DNA from: an uncultured Verrucomicrobiota bacterium
GTDB lineage: Bacteria > Verrucomicrobiota > Verrucomicrobiae > Verrucomicrobiales > DEV007
Reading direction: 5' to 3'
Assembly: GCA_902591645.1 (NCBI GenBank)
Contig: CACJBM010000046.1
Coordinates: 1-17,688, forward strand
Length of the DNA: 17,688 nucleotides
Under the pieces are notes generated by a model. The model ran no database searches. It saw nothing but the letters and a program-made list of their open reading frames with translations, and had not been told where the DNA came from. The translations under genes were made by a program, and so were the position numbers. Shown one piece after another: positions 1 to 8,152 of the stretch. Every line of letters starts with the position of its first letter. Positions within the stretch are counted from its first letter, which is position 1.

Positions 1-2
1 AT

Positions 3-1886
3 AACGGCTCCTATAATGGACGTTGGTTTCGTGAAGACTTCAAAAAAGACACTGAAAATGATCAGGCAAGGGCCGAGAGAATATGGAGCAAAGAAGAAGC
101 AGATGAGATCATCTCTCGATGCAAAGACAAAACAGGGACCATCGAAGAAAATAAGAAACCTGCAAAACAATCACCTCCTCAACTATATGATCTGACTACC
201 TTGCAACGAGAAGCTTCAAGTAAATTCGGATTCAGCGCTAGGAACACACTCGCCATCGCGCAGTCACTTTATGAAAGGCACAAACTACTGACCTATCCAA
301 GGACCGACTCGAAGTGCCTACCCGAGGATTATATCTCAAACATCAAATCGAACATCAAAGGGTTTGCTGACGGAATATCAAGCACAACACTAGATCAGCA
401 AATAATTGACAGCTCTTCCAAAGTCATTGCTAATGATTGGATAAAACCAAACAAGCGCATATTCAACGACGCCAAAATTAGCGACCACTTCGCCATAATC
501 CCAACAGGAAAAATTCCTACCGCTTCACTGAAAGAACAGGAACAAAAAATATACGACCTGGTCACAAGGAGACTCATCGCAATATTCTTTCCTTCTGCAG
601 AATTTGAAACGACGAGAAGAATTACTAGGATTAATCAGGACTCTTTTCTCACGACAGGTAAGGTCCTCGTCACTCCAGGGTACCTAGAAGTTTACGGACG
701 AAAGCCAGGCGTAGCAGCTGAAAAAGATGAACTGATAGCAGCTGAAACTGGAGATCAAGCTAAATCAATAGGAATCGAATTAAAGGAAGAATCAACGAGG
801 CCCCCGGCACGATACACAGAGGCGACTCTTCTCGGTGCAATGGAAACTGCCGGGAAACGCATTGATGATGGGGAATTAAAAGAAGCGATGAAAGAACGTG
901 GCTTAGGAACTCCTGCGACTAGAGCTGCGATAATAGAAGGATTAATTTCTCATAAATATTTATTCCGACACGAACAACAGAAGAGGGACTTAGTAGTATC
1001 TAATAAAGGCTTAGCGCTAATCGATTTATTAGAAAGCATTGGAATTGATTCCTTGAGCTCCCCAGAGATGACAGGCGAATGGGAATACAAATTAAAGTTA
1101 ATGGAAAGCGGCGAGCTTAGTCGGGAAGTCTTCATGTCGGAAATCAAAAAGCTGACCGAAGACATCGTGAATCGGACACAAGAAAAGATGACCGAACTCG
1201 CTGACCGAGTATTTGAAGATCTGCATGCCACCTGCCCAGACTGCCAAGGAAATGTCCTCAAACAAACTGATGGGAGCTACGAATGCAAAGAATCTGAATG
1301 TAAATTTAAACTCAATAAATATATAGCCAGCCATGAAATTACACCTGATCAGGCCAAGGCACTCCTAGAAGAAGGCAGGATAGGACCATTTGAAAGCTTC
1401 AAGAACCGTTTCGGCCAAGCGTTCACTGCCGAACTTGCCTTGGAACAAGGGGCCCGCGGTGGATGGAAACCGCAGTTCATCTTTGAGGGTGACGAAGAAA
1501 GAGAAGAAGAAGCCAAGAACTTGAGCGATGATCAACTCCTCACTGAAGCCGAACTTCCCGATGGGACGGTAGTAAAAGTTTACGAAACAGACCGCGCCTA
1601 CATTTGTCCTGACATGGCTGGCAACAAACAAAAGGGAGGGACTCGTCTAGGCAAAGAAATTCTTAAAAAAGAACTACCCAAAGACCAAGTCATTAAACTG
1701 TTTACTGAAGGCAAGACCGAAGTCATTGAAGGATTCATATCCAAAAAGGGAAGACCCTTTAGGGCTCATCTTTTACTAGATAAATCGACTGGAAAACTGG
1801 GATGGGAATTTCCCCCTAGAGCAAAGAAAAAAGCTGCCAAGAAAAAAGCTACTAAGGCAAAAAGCTCAGAAAGTGAAAAAGAATAG
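3..1886 (+). CDS. topB: DNA topoisomerase III (TopB), 5' end cut by window edge
   Basis: Type IA topoisomerase that cuts and rejoins single DNA strands, relaxing and decatenating DNA in the cytoplasm. The frame is open from base 3, so the N-terminal Toprim domain lies outside the window; the TTG at 201 is not a real start. 627 residues remain. The segment [12 protein letters not shown] and the active-site motif LTYPRTDSK (catalytic Tyr codon at 294-296) are typical of TopB rather than Top[13 protein letters not shown] and [11 protein letters not shown] follow, as the family has. A zinc ribbon (CPDC from 1233, then two more Cys, spacing CX2CX13CX4C) precedes two topoisomerase C-terminal repeats (about 1320-1490 and 1540-1800) and a Lys/Ala-rich basic tail. 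Such tails and repeats are common in verrucomicrobial and related TopB proteins. The stop is TAG at 1884-1886. The oxidoreductase gene starts 23 bases later on the same strand. Confidence 0.93.
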   Translation, partial: NGSYNGRWFREDFKKDTENDQARAERIWSKEEADEIISRCKDKTGTIEENKKPAKQSPPQLYDLTTLQREASSKFGFSARNTLAIAQSLYERHKLLTYPRTDSKCLPEDYISNIKSNIKGFADGISSTTLDQQIIDSSSKVIANDWIKPNKRIFNDAKISDHFAIIPTGKIPTASLKEQEQKIYDLVTRRLIAIFFPSAEFETTRRITRINQDSFLTTGKVLVTPGYLEVYGRKPGVAAEKDELIAAETGDQAKSIGIELKEESTRPPARYTEATLLGAMETAGKRIDDGELKEAMKERGLGTPATRAAIIEGLISHKYLFRHEQQKRDLVVSNKGLALIDLLESIGIDSLSSPEMTGEWEYKLKLMESGELSREVFMSEIKKLTEDIVNRTQEKMTELADRVFEDLHATCPDCQGNVLKQTDGSYECKESECKFKLNKYIASHEITPDQAKALLEEGRIGPFESFKNRFGQAFTAELALEQGARGGWKPQFIFEGDEEREEEAKNLSDDQLLTEAELPDGTVVKVYETDRAYICPDMAGNKQKGGTRLGKEILKKELPKDQVIKLFTEGKTEVIEGFISKKGRPFRAHLLLDKSTGKLGWEFPPRAKKKAAKKKATKAKSSESEKE

Positions 1887-1894
1887 TTAATTAC

Positions 1895-1902
1895 AAAAGG
1901 AG
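1895..1902 (+). promoter_or_regulatory. Shine-Dalgarno site of the Gfo/Idh gene
   Basis: AAAAGGAG lies 7 bases upstream of the ATG at 1910. It is the only clearly placed classical ribosome binding site I found among the starts in this window, and it fixes the start of the oxidoreductase gene. Confidence 0.75.
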
Positions 1903-1909
1903 TATAGCT

Positions 1910-3079
1910 ATGGAAAATATACGTTACGGCATTGTCGGATTAGGTAATATGGGAAGGGCCCATAGACAAAGTATCTTGGATGGAAAAATCGATGGAATCT
2001 CACTAACTGCTGTCTGCGACATTCCCGAAGGACTCCCAGAGAAGCGCGATGGAGAATCGCAGTTCACTCACGTTGATGAAATGATCCAGTCTGGAGAAAT
2101 TGATGCTATTCACATCTGCACCCCTCACCCATCGCACCGAGAAATTGGAATCAAATCCCTAGAAGCTGATCTTCATGTTCTAATGGAAAAACCTCTAGCA
2201 GTTGATAAGGCTGACTGCCAAGCACTTATTCAATCTTACAAAGACACAGGAATGAAAAAGGTATTCGCTGCAATGTTCAACCAGCGAACAGATCCTCATT
2301 ACACAACATTGAAGAACCTAATTGATACTAACGAACTCGGTGAGATAAGACGCATCCATTGGTCCGTCACCGATTGGTTCAGGACCGAATACTATTATGC
2401 CATGGGCGGATGGAGAGCCACATGGAAAGGAGAAGGTGGAGGAGTCCTCCTTAACCAGTGCCCACACAACCTTGATCTATTCCAATGGCTATTTGGAATG
2501 CCCCAACGCGTCACCGGATTCCTAGGATTCGGACGCTACCACCAAATAGAAGTCGAAGATGATGCGACTCTTTTCTTTCAATACGATGATGGAAAGAATG
2601 CAACATTCATCACTTCTACAGGAGAATCTCCTGGAGTGAACAGGCTCGAAGTCATAGCCGATCGAGGCGTAGTCACAGTCGAAGAAAACAATATTGTCTG
2701 GAACAAAAACGAAGTCGACAGCTCAAAATTTAGCGCCGATTCCATGTCCGGATTCTCAAAGCCTGAGGCGGCCATTGTTAATATCCCAATCAAAGACAGG
2801 GGCGGCCAGCACATTGAAATAATGCAAAACTTTATTAATTCTATCCGGGAAGGTGAAGAACTGATATCACCAGCCATGGAAGGCATTAACAGCGTGGAGC
2901 TAGCGAACGCATCATTACTTTCTGCGTGGGAAGGGCAAACCATTGCGTTACCAATGGACGCTTCTAAATATGCTTCGATCCTAAAAGACAAAGGTGATAA
3001 CTCTACTTTCCAAAAGAAGAAAATTGATGCTCAGTCAATTGCCTCGGCAGATGACTTTGCGAAATCCAATAAAAAATGA
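1910..3079 (+). CDS. Gfo/Idh/MocA family NAD(P)-dependent oxidoreductase
   Basis: Predicted cytoplasmic sugar or polyol dehydrogenase of 389 residues, a usual length. An N-terminal Rossmann fold has the glycine motif GLGNMG at residues 10-15. The family EKP motif, whose Lys is catalytic, is at 93-95. The C-terminal domain carries GGGVLLNQCPHNLDL at about 177-190, with the family's conserved His at 186 and Asp at 189. There is no signal peptide or Tat motif, so this is not one of the exported members. The start is supported by a good Shine-Dalgarno site 7 bases upstream. The last bases overlap the next gene (ATGA), so the two are probably translated together and act on the same carbohydrate, for example oxidation to a keto sugar followed by isomerisation or cleavage. 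The substrate cannot be read from sequence. Confidence 0.9.
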   Translation: MENIRYGIVGLGNMGRAHRQSILDGKIDGISLTAVCDIPEGLPEKRDGESQFTHVDEMIQSGEIDAIHICTPHPSHREIGIKSLEADLHVLMEKPLAVDKADCQALIQSYKDTGMKKVFAAMFNQRTDPHYTTLKNLIDTNELGEIRRIHWSVTDWFRTEYYYAMGGWRATWKGEGGGVLLNQCPHNLDLFQWLFGMPQRVTGFLGFGRYHQIEVEDDATLFFQYDDGKNATFITSTGESPGVNRLEVIADRGVVTVEENNIVWNKNEVDSSKFSADSMSGFSKPEAAIVNIPIKDRGGQHIEIMQNFINSIREGEELISPAMEGINSVELANASLLSAWEGQTIALPMDASKYASILKDKGDNSTFQKKKIDAQSIASADDFAKSNKK

Positions 3080-3984
3080 GACTTACAGGAATTGCTGACG
3101 AAGCAGGAGAGACCGTAGATTCCCAAATCGAAGCAACTAACGCTTTGGGTTGGAAACATATCGAAGCCAGATTTGTCAAAGTCGAGGGATTTGAAAAGGG
3201 AAGCATACACGAAATCCCTGAAGAGGCCTTTGACCTAGCCGCCCAAAAATTTAAAGAAGCAGGAATAGGCATTTGCGGGATAGGCTCAACCATTGGGAAC
3301 TGGGCCCATTCCATCAATGATCCTTTCGATATCACTGAAGGGGAAGTATCTAGGTGCATTATCAGGATGAAGGCGCTCGACTCAAAGATTGTCAGAATAA
3401 TGAGTTATGCAATCCTCGAAGACGGAACAGAAAATGATTTACCTGAACAACTTTTGGAAGAGAGGGTCAAAAGGTTACAAAAAATAATATCGAGTTTTCA
3501 AAATGAAGGAATCATACCAGTTCATGAAAACTGCATGAACTACGGCGGTATGAGCATTAAACATGCACTCGAATTGCAACGGGAAATACCAGATATGAAA
3601 TGGGTATTTGATACAGGCAATCCAGTATTCAACCCTGACAGGTCCACTGAAGGGCCGTACACTCGTCAGAACGCATGGGATTTTTATGAAGCGCTAAAAC
3701 CTCATATCTTTCATGTACATATCAAAGATGGAGTATGGGATGACTCTTCAAAAAAATGCACCTTCACCATGCCCGGGGAGGGTCAAGGAAATGTGGAACA
3801 AATACTATCTGACCTGAAATCGAATGATTATGAAGGCTACATCTCCATTGAGCCTCACATAGAGGCCGTTTTCCATGAAGAACCTGACAAAGAAATGGAC
3901 TTGGAGGAAAAGGCCAAGAGGCAATTCGAAAGCTACGTTGAATATGGCAAGAAGCTCGAATCCATTATTAACAAGATCAGCTAA
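3076..3984 (+). CDS. Sugar phosphate isomerase/epimerase (xylose isomerase-like TIM barrel)
   Basis: 302-residue protein of the AP endonuclease family 2/xylose isomerase-like TIM-barrel superfamily, cytoplasmic. Likely metal ligands at the barrel strand ends are visible in order: Glu151 (VHEN), Asp179 (VFDTGN), His215 (HVHIKD) and Glu259 (ISIEPH). This pattern fits sugar or inositol-derivative isomerases and epimerases, including 2-keto-myo-inositol dehydratase-like and hydroxypyruvate isomerase-like proteins. The start ATG shares four bases with the TGA stop of the upstream oxidoreductase, so translational coupling is likely. Pairs of Gfo/Idh oxidoreductases with such isomerases are common in carbohydrate-degrading Verrucomicrobiota and Planctomycetota. 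The exact reaction is unknown. A DNA-repair role (endonuclease IV) is less likely, given the pairing and the fewer metal ligands. Confidence 0.87.
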   Translation: MRLTGIADEAGETVDSQIEATNALGWKHIEARFVKVEGFEKGSIHEIPEEAFDLAAQKFKEAGIGICGIGSTIGNWAHSINDPFDITEGEVSRCIIRMKALDSKIVRIMSYAILEDGTENDLPEQLLEERVKRLQKIISSFQNEGIIPVHENCMNYGGMSIKHALELQREIPDMKWVFDTGNPVFNPDRSTEGPYTRQNAWDFYEALKPHIFHVHIKDGVWDDSSKKCTFTMPGEGQGNVEQILSDLKSNDYEGYISIEPHIEAVFHEEPDKEMDLEEKAKRQFESYVEYGKKLESIINKIS

Positions 3985-4018
3985 TTCTTTAACTGGTTCT
4001 AAATAAGATCAATGCCGC

Positions 4019-4037
4019 CTAAGCATTAATTGCTTAG
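4019..4037. terminator. Weak inverted repeat between convergent genes, possible bidirectional terminator
   Basis: CTAAGCA and TGCTTAG form a perfect 7-base stem around a 5-base loop. The site overlaps the stop codon of the minus-strand HEAT-like gene and follows the isomerase gene. It is A+T-rich and lacks a T tract on either side, so intrinsic termination is uncertain. Confidence 0.3.
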
Positions 4038-5087
4038 CATGATTCTTACCTGATCAGAATTGCTCCTCCACCATTGCAATAGCACGTCAGTGTTGAGGAG
4101 GTCCTCATTTTTGAATCCAGTCATCTCGCTAAAGGTCATTGCTGCTTCGCGTACAACATCTAAATTCAAATCCGTCTCGACCACTTTGGCCAACGCGTCA
4201 GCAGCTTTGCTATTTCTTTTATCTGCTAAGAGATAAGCTGCCCTTATTCGGTTATCCACTTTCGCTTCAGCGTTATCCAACAATTCAATCAACTGATCAG
4301 TGTCCAATTCCGTCTCATTCTTGAGGCTTTGTTCGGGAAATAATTGGCCAACCGGAATCGTGTGTGTTCCTCTCCTCAAACCATTCATGTAAGCAAACTT
4401 AACTCTGAGGATCTCTGATGCTGCCCCGGTCTTTAATCGATCATCTTCACTCTCTTCAGAAACTCTGAGCAATTGATCTAGGGACTCTCTATCTGAATTA
4501 TGAATTGCCGAATCCCCTAATGTTATGAGTTTATTTCTTTCACGCAAATAGACTAATTCTTTGTAAACGTCTTTGGCAGACACTTCAGTTACCTGATTAA
4601 TGCTTTTCAATTCATCAGACAATGAATCTATCCTCTCGCCTATAGTATTAAGCTCATCTGTGATCTTGGCCTTCTCTTCAAACTCTGCCCTTTGGTCAGA
4701 CTCTAACGCCATCAATAAATCATGCAGAATGTCCTTCTTTAAGACTGGTAACAACAAGTACCCAACGAGAAGGACACAAGAGACTTGAACGATCACATTA
4801 GATGTTGCTCTGGCCCATGACCTATTCTTCTTCGGAATATTTTCTTTATTCGACTCATTGGCACTAGCCTCATTACCTGAAAGACCCACTTCATTATTCA
4901 CTTCCAATGCATCAACATTGCGCTCCGTAACTTTAACGACTCCCTTCTCACGAACATCTGAACCTGACTCAGCTAATGAAGCCTTCCTCGATTTCTCTCT
5001 ATTTGCGACGGAGCGCTCGAGACGCTCCAATGCATCAGCTAGAGGATCTGCTTTTTGAGGATCTTTGGATTGAGGTGAGCCCATCAT
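4026..5087 (-). CDS. Membrane-anchored coiled-coil protein with HEAT-like repeats, function unknown
   Basis: Not recognised as a named family. The 353-residue protein has a charged, probably disordered N terminus (1-90, rich in Glu, Lys and Ser). One hydrophobic helix follows at about 97-116 (VIVQVSCVLLVGYLLLPVL). Next is a Glu/Lys/Leu-rich likely coiled coil at about 129-170, and a helical C-terminal part whose segment at about 265-325 (ELLDNAEAKVDNRIRAAYLL, then ADALAKVV and VVREAAMTF) looks like HEAT-type repeats. It ends with a Trp-Trp pair. There is no cleavable signal, so the long N terminus may be cytoplasmic with the coiled coil and repeats outside, or the reverse. Two Met codons stand side by side (5085-5087 and 5082-5084); neither has a ribosome binding site. 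The gene is alone on its strand, between the sugar genes and yceD. A scaffolding or envelope role is a guess. Confidence 0.75.
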   Translation of the reverse strand: MMGSPQSKDPQKADPLADALERLERSVANREKSRKASLAESGSDVREKGVVKVTERNVDALEVNNEVGLSGNEASANESNKENIPKKNRSWARATSNVIVQVSCVLLVGYLLLPVLKKDILHDLLMALESDQRAEFEEKAKITDELNTIGERIDSLSDELKSINQVTEVSAKDVYKELVYLRERNKLITLGDSAIHNSDRESLDQLLRVSEESEDDRLKTGAASEILRVKFAYMNGLRRGTHTIPVGQLFPEQSLKNETELDTDQLIELLDNAEAKVDNRIRAAYLLADKRNSKAADALAKVVETDLNLDVVREAAMTFSEMTGFKNEDLLNTDVLLQWWRSNSDQVRIMLSN

Positions 5088-5269
5088 TGAAATACAATCA
5101 GACCATAATTGAGCTTAATTGAATTTTAGCTATCGTTATCGTAAATCCATTTTGCTTCAACATTTTATCAACACATAAACAAATAAAACTCGCTCAATTT
5201 AAATCATTGCCTTAAATCGGGATAGGACCTTGATCATTAATCAATTAACAATATTTTTACCTCCTCATT
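5088..5269. promoter_or_regulatory. Divergent A+T-rich intergenic region
   Basis: This 182-base gap, the largest in the window, separates the minus-strand HEAT-like gene from the yceD-rpmF operon and should hold promoters for both. It contains a small dyad, TTGAT-5-ATCAA (5230-5244). I cannot place a convincing -35/-10 pair in it, and I see no tRNA or small ORF. Confidence 0.4.
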
Positions 5270-5755
5270 ATGACAATCGATACCCGTATAATTCCTGAAA
5301 ATGAATCTTTAGTAATTGAAGGAAACGTCGTTAAGGATATTTGGCAATTATCAGAGTCAGACATTGTGAAAAGTGCCGGACCTTTAGAATTTAAGGTCAC
5401 AGCGTCAATCGTTGATGAAAACTTATTAGTCAGAGGTGATTTTGCTGCCCCATTCACTTCTGAGTGCCCTCATTGCCTCGATACATTCAAATTTTTAGTC
5501 AATTTGACTGAACATTCGCTACTTTTACCAATTGAAGGGAATTCCACGATAGACTTGACGAACAGCATAAGGGAAGATATCATCCTCGCCCTTCCAAATT
5601 TCCCAAATTGCGAAGAAGGCGAAGAAAATAACAGGAAATGTCCAGCTATAGGGAAATTTAACACTGAGGGTGATTTTGAAGAAATAGAAACTAAAGAATC
5701 GAAAGAATCATTACTCAAGAATTGGGAAGAACTAAATAAACTAAATCTCGATTAA
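5270..5755 (+). CDS. yceD: YceD/DUF177 family protein (23S rRNA accumulation)
   Basis: 161-residue cytoplasmic protein of the YceD/DUF177 family, whose members are encoded just before rpmF in many bacteria and are needed for normal 23S rRNA levels. Visible family traits are the mid-protein ECPHCL (Cys66 and Cys69), the following hydrophobic strands, and SIREDIILALP at about 99-109. Two more cysteines (114 and 124) lie where many members carry a second Cys pair, so zinc binding is possible. The end is acidic and lysine-rich. rpmF follows after 13 bases, the classical arrangement, which strongly supports the call. No Shine-Dalgarno sequence precedes the ATG. The start was chosen because the frame has no better upstream Met and the N-terminal length fits the family. 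Confidence 0.82.
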   Translation: MTIDTRIIPENESLVIEGNVVKDIWQLSESDIVKSAGPLEFKVTASIVDENLLVRGDFAAPFTSECPHCLDTFKFLVNLTEHSLLLPIEGNSTIDLTNSIREDIILALPNFPNCEEGEENNRKCPAIGKFNTEGDFEEIETKESKESLLKNWEELNKLNLD

Positions 5756-5768
5756 CTCATTTTCCATT

Positions 5769-5951
5769 ATGGCAGTTCCAAAAAGTCGCACATCCTTAAT
5801 GAAATCCCGCATGAGAAGAGGAGCAAATCGCTGGCGAGCCCCAAAACTCAATAAGTGTAAAGAGTGCCAGGAAGTGACCCCTTCGCACATAGCTTGCCCT
5901 CATTGCGGCTACTATCGTAATCGCCAGGTAATAACCGTAGACTCTTTCTAG
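5769..5951 (+). CDS. rpmF: 50S ribosomal protein L32
   Basis: 60-residue small basic protein of the large ribosomal subunit. It opens with MAVPKSRTS, as L32 proteins do, and has a basic N-terminal half. Four cysteines (30, 33, 43 and 46) in two CXXC pairs form the zinc ribbon, and CPHCGYYRNR is the typical end of the family. This is the zinc-binding form, so its folding depends on zinc. Length is normal (56-64). It lies 13 bases after yceD and about 120-145 bases before plsX. The gap to plsX holds a small inverted repeat and a consensus-like -35 hexamer, so plsX may also have its own promoter. Confidence 0.97.
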   Translation: MAVPKSRTSLMKSRMRRGANRWRAPKLNKCKECQEVTPSHIACPHCGYYRNRQVITVDSF

Positions 5952-5964
5952 AAAAATACCTCCC

Positions 5965-5980
5965 TGCAATAATAATTGCA
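5965..5980. repeat. Perfect inverted repeat after rpmF
   Basis: TGCAAT-AATA-ATTGCA is a perfect 6-base stem with a 4-base loop, 13 bases after the rpmF stop. It could be a weak terminator or a processing site separating rpmF from plsX. There is no T tract, and the stem is A+T-rich. Confidence 0.35.
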
Positions 5981-6019
5981 TTCAGGTTAACTCTAAGTTT
6001 CCCCAAAAGAGCTTTCCTT

Positions 6020-6048
6020 TTGACACAGTAAGCTGCGTTCAGTAAGGG
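6020..6048 (+). promoter_or_regulatory. Possible promoter upstream of plsX
   Basis: TTGACA at 6020-6025 matches the sigma-70 -35 consensus perfectly. At 17-base spacing the -10 would be TAAGGG (6043-6048), a poor match. TAGATT at 6051 is closer to consensus but too far. The hexamer could therefore be chance, or part of an independent plsX-fabH-tatD promoter. Confidence 0.25.
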
Positions 6049-6096
6049 TTTAGATTACACATCGAGCACTAAATGCGGCTCGACATTTATAAAAGG

Positions 6097-7110
6097 ATGA
6101 GAATAGCACTAGATGCAATGGGAGGCGATGATGGTCTTGAAGCGAATATCGAAGGGGCCGGCATGGCACTCGAGACATTGCCTTCAATCGAAAAACTCTA
6201 CTTGGTCGGTGATCAGAAAAAAATTAAGGAAGCTCTTAGCAAACATTCCATAAGCACTGAGAAAATAGCCATAGCTCATGCGAGTGAAATTGTTGAGATG
6301 AATGAGTCTCCAGCAAAAGCAATACGAAGAAAGAAAGATTCTTCTATCAGCGTCGCAACAGATCTAGTGAAAAGCGGTACCTGCGAAGCCGTCGTCAGCG
6401 CAGGGAACACAGGAGCTGCCGTCACCGCAGCAACATTAAAACTAAGAAATCTAAATGGTATAGACCGAGCAGGCATTGCATCCCCCATACCTAATGAATA
6501 CGGAGTATCTTATATCATGGACGCTGGCGCGAATCCTGAGGCAAAGCCTCGGCACCTGCTCCAGTATGCCATCATGGGATCCGTATATTCGAGCTATGTC
6601 GATGGTAAGAAAAGTCCTAAAATCGGACTAATGTCAAATGGGGCAGAAGAAGAAAAAGGAACAGCCTTCACTAAGGAAGTCTTTGGGCTTCTAAAGGAAA
6701 GCAACTTAAACTTCATAGGCAACATCGAGGGCCACGACCTCTTCTCAAAAGAAGTCGATGTGGTTGTCTGCGATGGATTTACTGGAAATATCGTTTTAAA
6801 AACTTGTGAAGCAACGGCCAAGGCCGTGGCCAAATGGATCAGTGAAGAAATCCAAAAAAACACAATGGGAAAAATAGGAGGAGCACTTGTGAAACCTGCG
6901 TTTAAAGCAGCGATGGCACGTGGAAGCTATGAGGAATATGGAGGCAGTCCCCTACTAGGAACTAATGGCGTCTGCATAATTGCGCACGGAGGAAGCTCCC
7001 CACTTGCAATCAAAAATGCTATCAGGGTAGCAGCAGAATCCATCACTCGAAGAATCAATCCCCACATCGAAGAAGAAATTGCAAAACTCAGCTTTCCTTC
7101 ATCCGTCTAA
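6097..7110 (+). CDS. plsX: Phosphate acyltransferase PlsX
   Basis: PlsX converts acyl-ACP and phosphate to acyl-phosphate, the acyl donor for PlsY in phospholipid synthesis; it is a peripheral membrane enzyme. The N terminus MRIALDAMGGDDG is the family's hallmark. SAGNTGA (101-107), the DVVVCDGFTGN segment (221-231) and YGGSPLLGTNG (281-291) are also present. The protein is 337 residues from this start, a normal length. An in-frame ATG at 6073 would add eight residues (MRLDIYKR). I prefer 6097 because it matches the family N terminus, although AAAAGG directly abuts this ATG and neither start has a well-spaced ribosome binding site. fabH follows after 20 bases, as in the standard rpmF-plsX-fabH order. 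Confidence 0.95.
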   Translation: MRIALDAMGGDDGLEANIEGAGMALETLPSIEKLYLVGDQKKIKEALSKHSISTEKIAIAHASEIVEMNESPAKAIRRKKDSSISVATDLVKSGTCEAVVSAGNTGAAVTAATLKLRNLNGIDRAGIASPIPNEYGVSYIMDAGANPEAKPRHLLQYAIMGSVYSSYVDGKKSPKIGLMSNGAEEEKGTAFTKEVFGLLKESNLNFIGNIEGHDLFSKEVDVVVCDGFTGNIVLKTCEATAKAVAKWISEEIQKNTMGKIGGALVKPAFKAAMARGSYEEYGGSPLLGTNGVCIIAHGGSSPLAIKNAIRVAAESITRRINPHIEEEIAKLSFPSSV

Positions 7111-7130
7111 TCATTATTATTAGACACAAT

Positions 7131-8123
7131 ATGGCCCACTCCGTCACAATATCTGGAACCGGAAGCTATGTTCCCGAAAAAGTATTAACTAACCATGACT
7201 TGGAAGCGATCGTTGACACTTCCGATGAATGGATAAGTAGCAGAACGGGCATCAAAGAGCGGAGAATCGCTTCGGACACGCAATCGACTAGTGATCTGGC
7301 AACAGAAGCCGCAAAAGCCGCCATGAAGGATGCTAATATCAGTGGTAAAGACATCGACCTTATCATTGTTGCGACCATATCCCCTGATGCATTCTTTCCT
7401 GCAACGGCTTGTTACGTCCAAAAAAACATTGAGGCCACTAACGCTCTATGCTTTGACGTTTCCGCTGCTTGCTCGGGTTTTCTCTATGCCATGCAAATAG
7501 CAGAAAATCTTATCCTCAGCGGACAACGGAAAACGGCTCTAATCATTGGCGCTGAAAAGCTCAGTAGCATGGTCGATTGGGAAGACAGAAACACCTGCGT
7601 TCTTTTTGGTGATGGCGCAGGATCGGTCATTCTCGCGGTCGACGAAAATAATGACAAGGGGCGCAAACTCCTTTCATCTTCGCTAGGCAGCGATGGCAGG
7701 CAAACTGATATCCTGCATGTGCCTGGCGGCGGATCCGCATGCCCAATAACTCCAGACAATGCTGACCAGAAACTTAATACGATCCGCATGCAAGGGCGCG
7801 AAGTGTACAAGTATGCAGTCAATGCCATGCGACGAGCGGCTGAGGATGCTTTGCAAAAATATGGATTGAGTTCTGAGGATGTGGATATGGTAATCCCTCA
7901 CCAGGCTAATCTAAGAATCATCGAAGCCATCACTGATAGGATGGGAATTCCAAAAGAAAAGACCTTCATTAACTTAACAAAATATGGAAACACCTCAGCC
8001 GCGGCCGTTGCCATTGCTTTGGATGAAGCCAATAAAACGAAATCAATTAATGAAGGAGACACTGTCCTGCTAGTTGCATTTGGAGCTGGGCTCACATGGG
8101 CCAGCTACCTATTAAAATGGTAA
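7131..8123 (+). CDS. fabH: Beta-ketoacyl-ACP synthase III (FabH)
   Basis: FabH starts type II fatty acid synthesis by condensing acetyl-CoA (or another short acyl-CoA) with malonyl-ACP in the cytoplasm. The catalytic triad is complete: Cys114 in SAACSGF, His257 in PHQANLR and Asn287 in YGNTSAA. The family's TSDEWISSRTGI motif is at 30-41. The GFGAG-like end is present as VAFGAGLTWAS. Length of 330 residues is near the E. coli value of 317. Start: an ATG 20 bases after the plsX stop, with no Shine-Dalgarno sequence. Its partners fabD, fabG and acpP, which often follow it, are not here; tatD comes next instead. Confidence 0.96.
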   Translation: MAHSVTISGTGSYVPEKVLTNHDLEAIVDTSDEWISSRTGIKERRIASDTQSTSDLATEAAKAAMKDANISGKDIDLIIVATISPDAFFPATACYVQKNIEATNALCFDVSAACSGFLYAMQIAENLILSGQRKTALIIGAEKLSSMVDWEDRNTCVLFGDGAGSVILAVDENNDKGRKLLSSSLGSDGRQTDILHVPGGGSACPITPDNADQKLNTIRMQGREVYKYAVNAMRRAAEDALQKYGLSSEDVDMVIPHQANLRIIEAITDRMGIPKEKTFINLTKYGNTSAAAVAIALDEANKTKSINEGDTVLLVAFGAGLTWASYLLKW

Positions 8124-8152
8124 CTGATTAGTCGTTAAACCCATGAGCAACG

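Noticed and set aside
201..203. TTG as a start codon for the topoisomerase reading frame
   Set aside because: The frame is open back to base 3, and the residues upstream ([15 protein letters not shown]) are TopB sequence, so the gene is simply cut by the window edge.
2578..2991. 137-codon open frame on the minus strand inside the oxidoreductase gene
   Set aside because: It lies fully opposite a clearly conserved gene and its translation shows no domain, signal or known motif. Other antisense frames opposite topB, plsX, fabH, gltX and the rest were rejected for the same reason.
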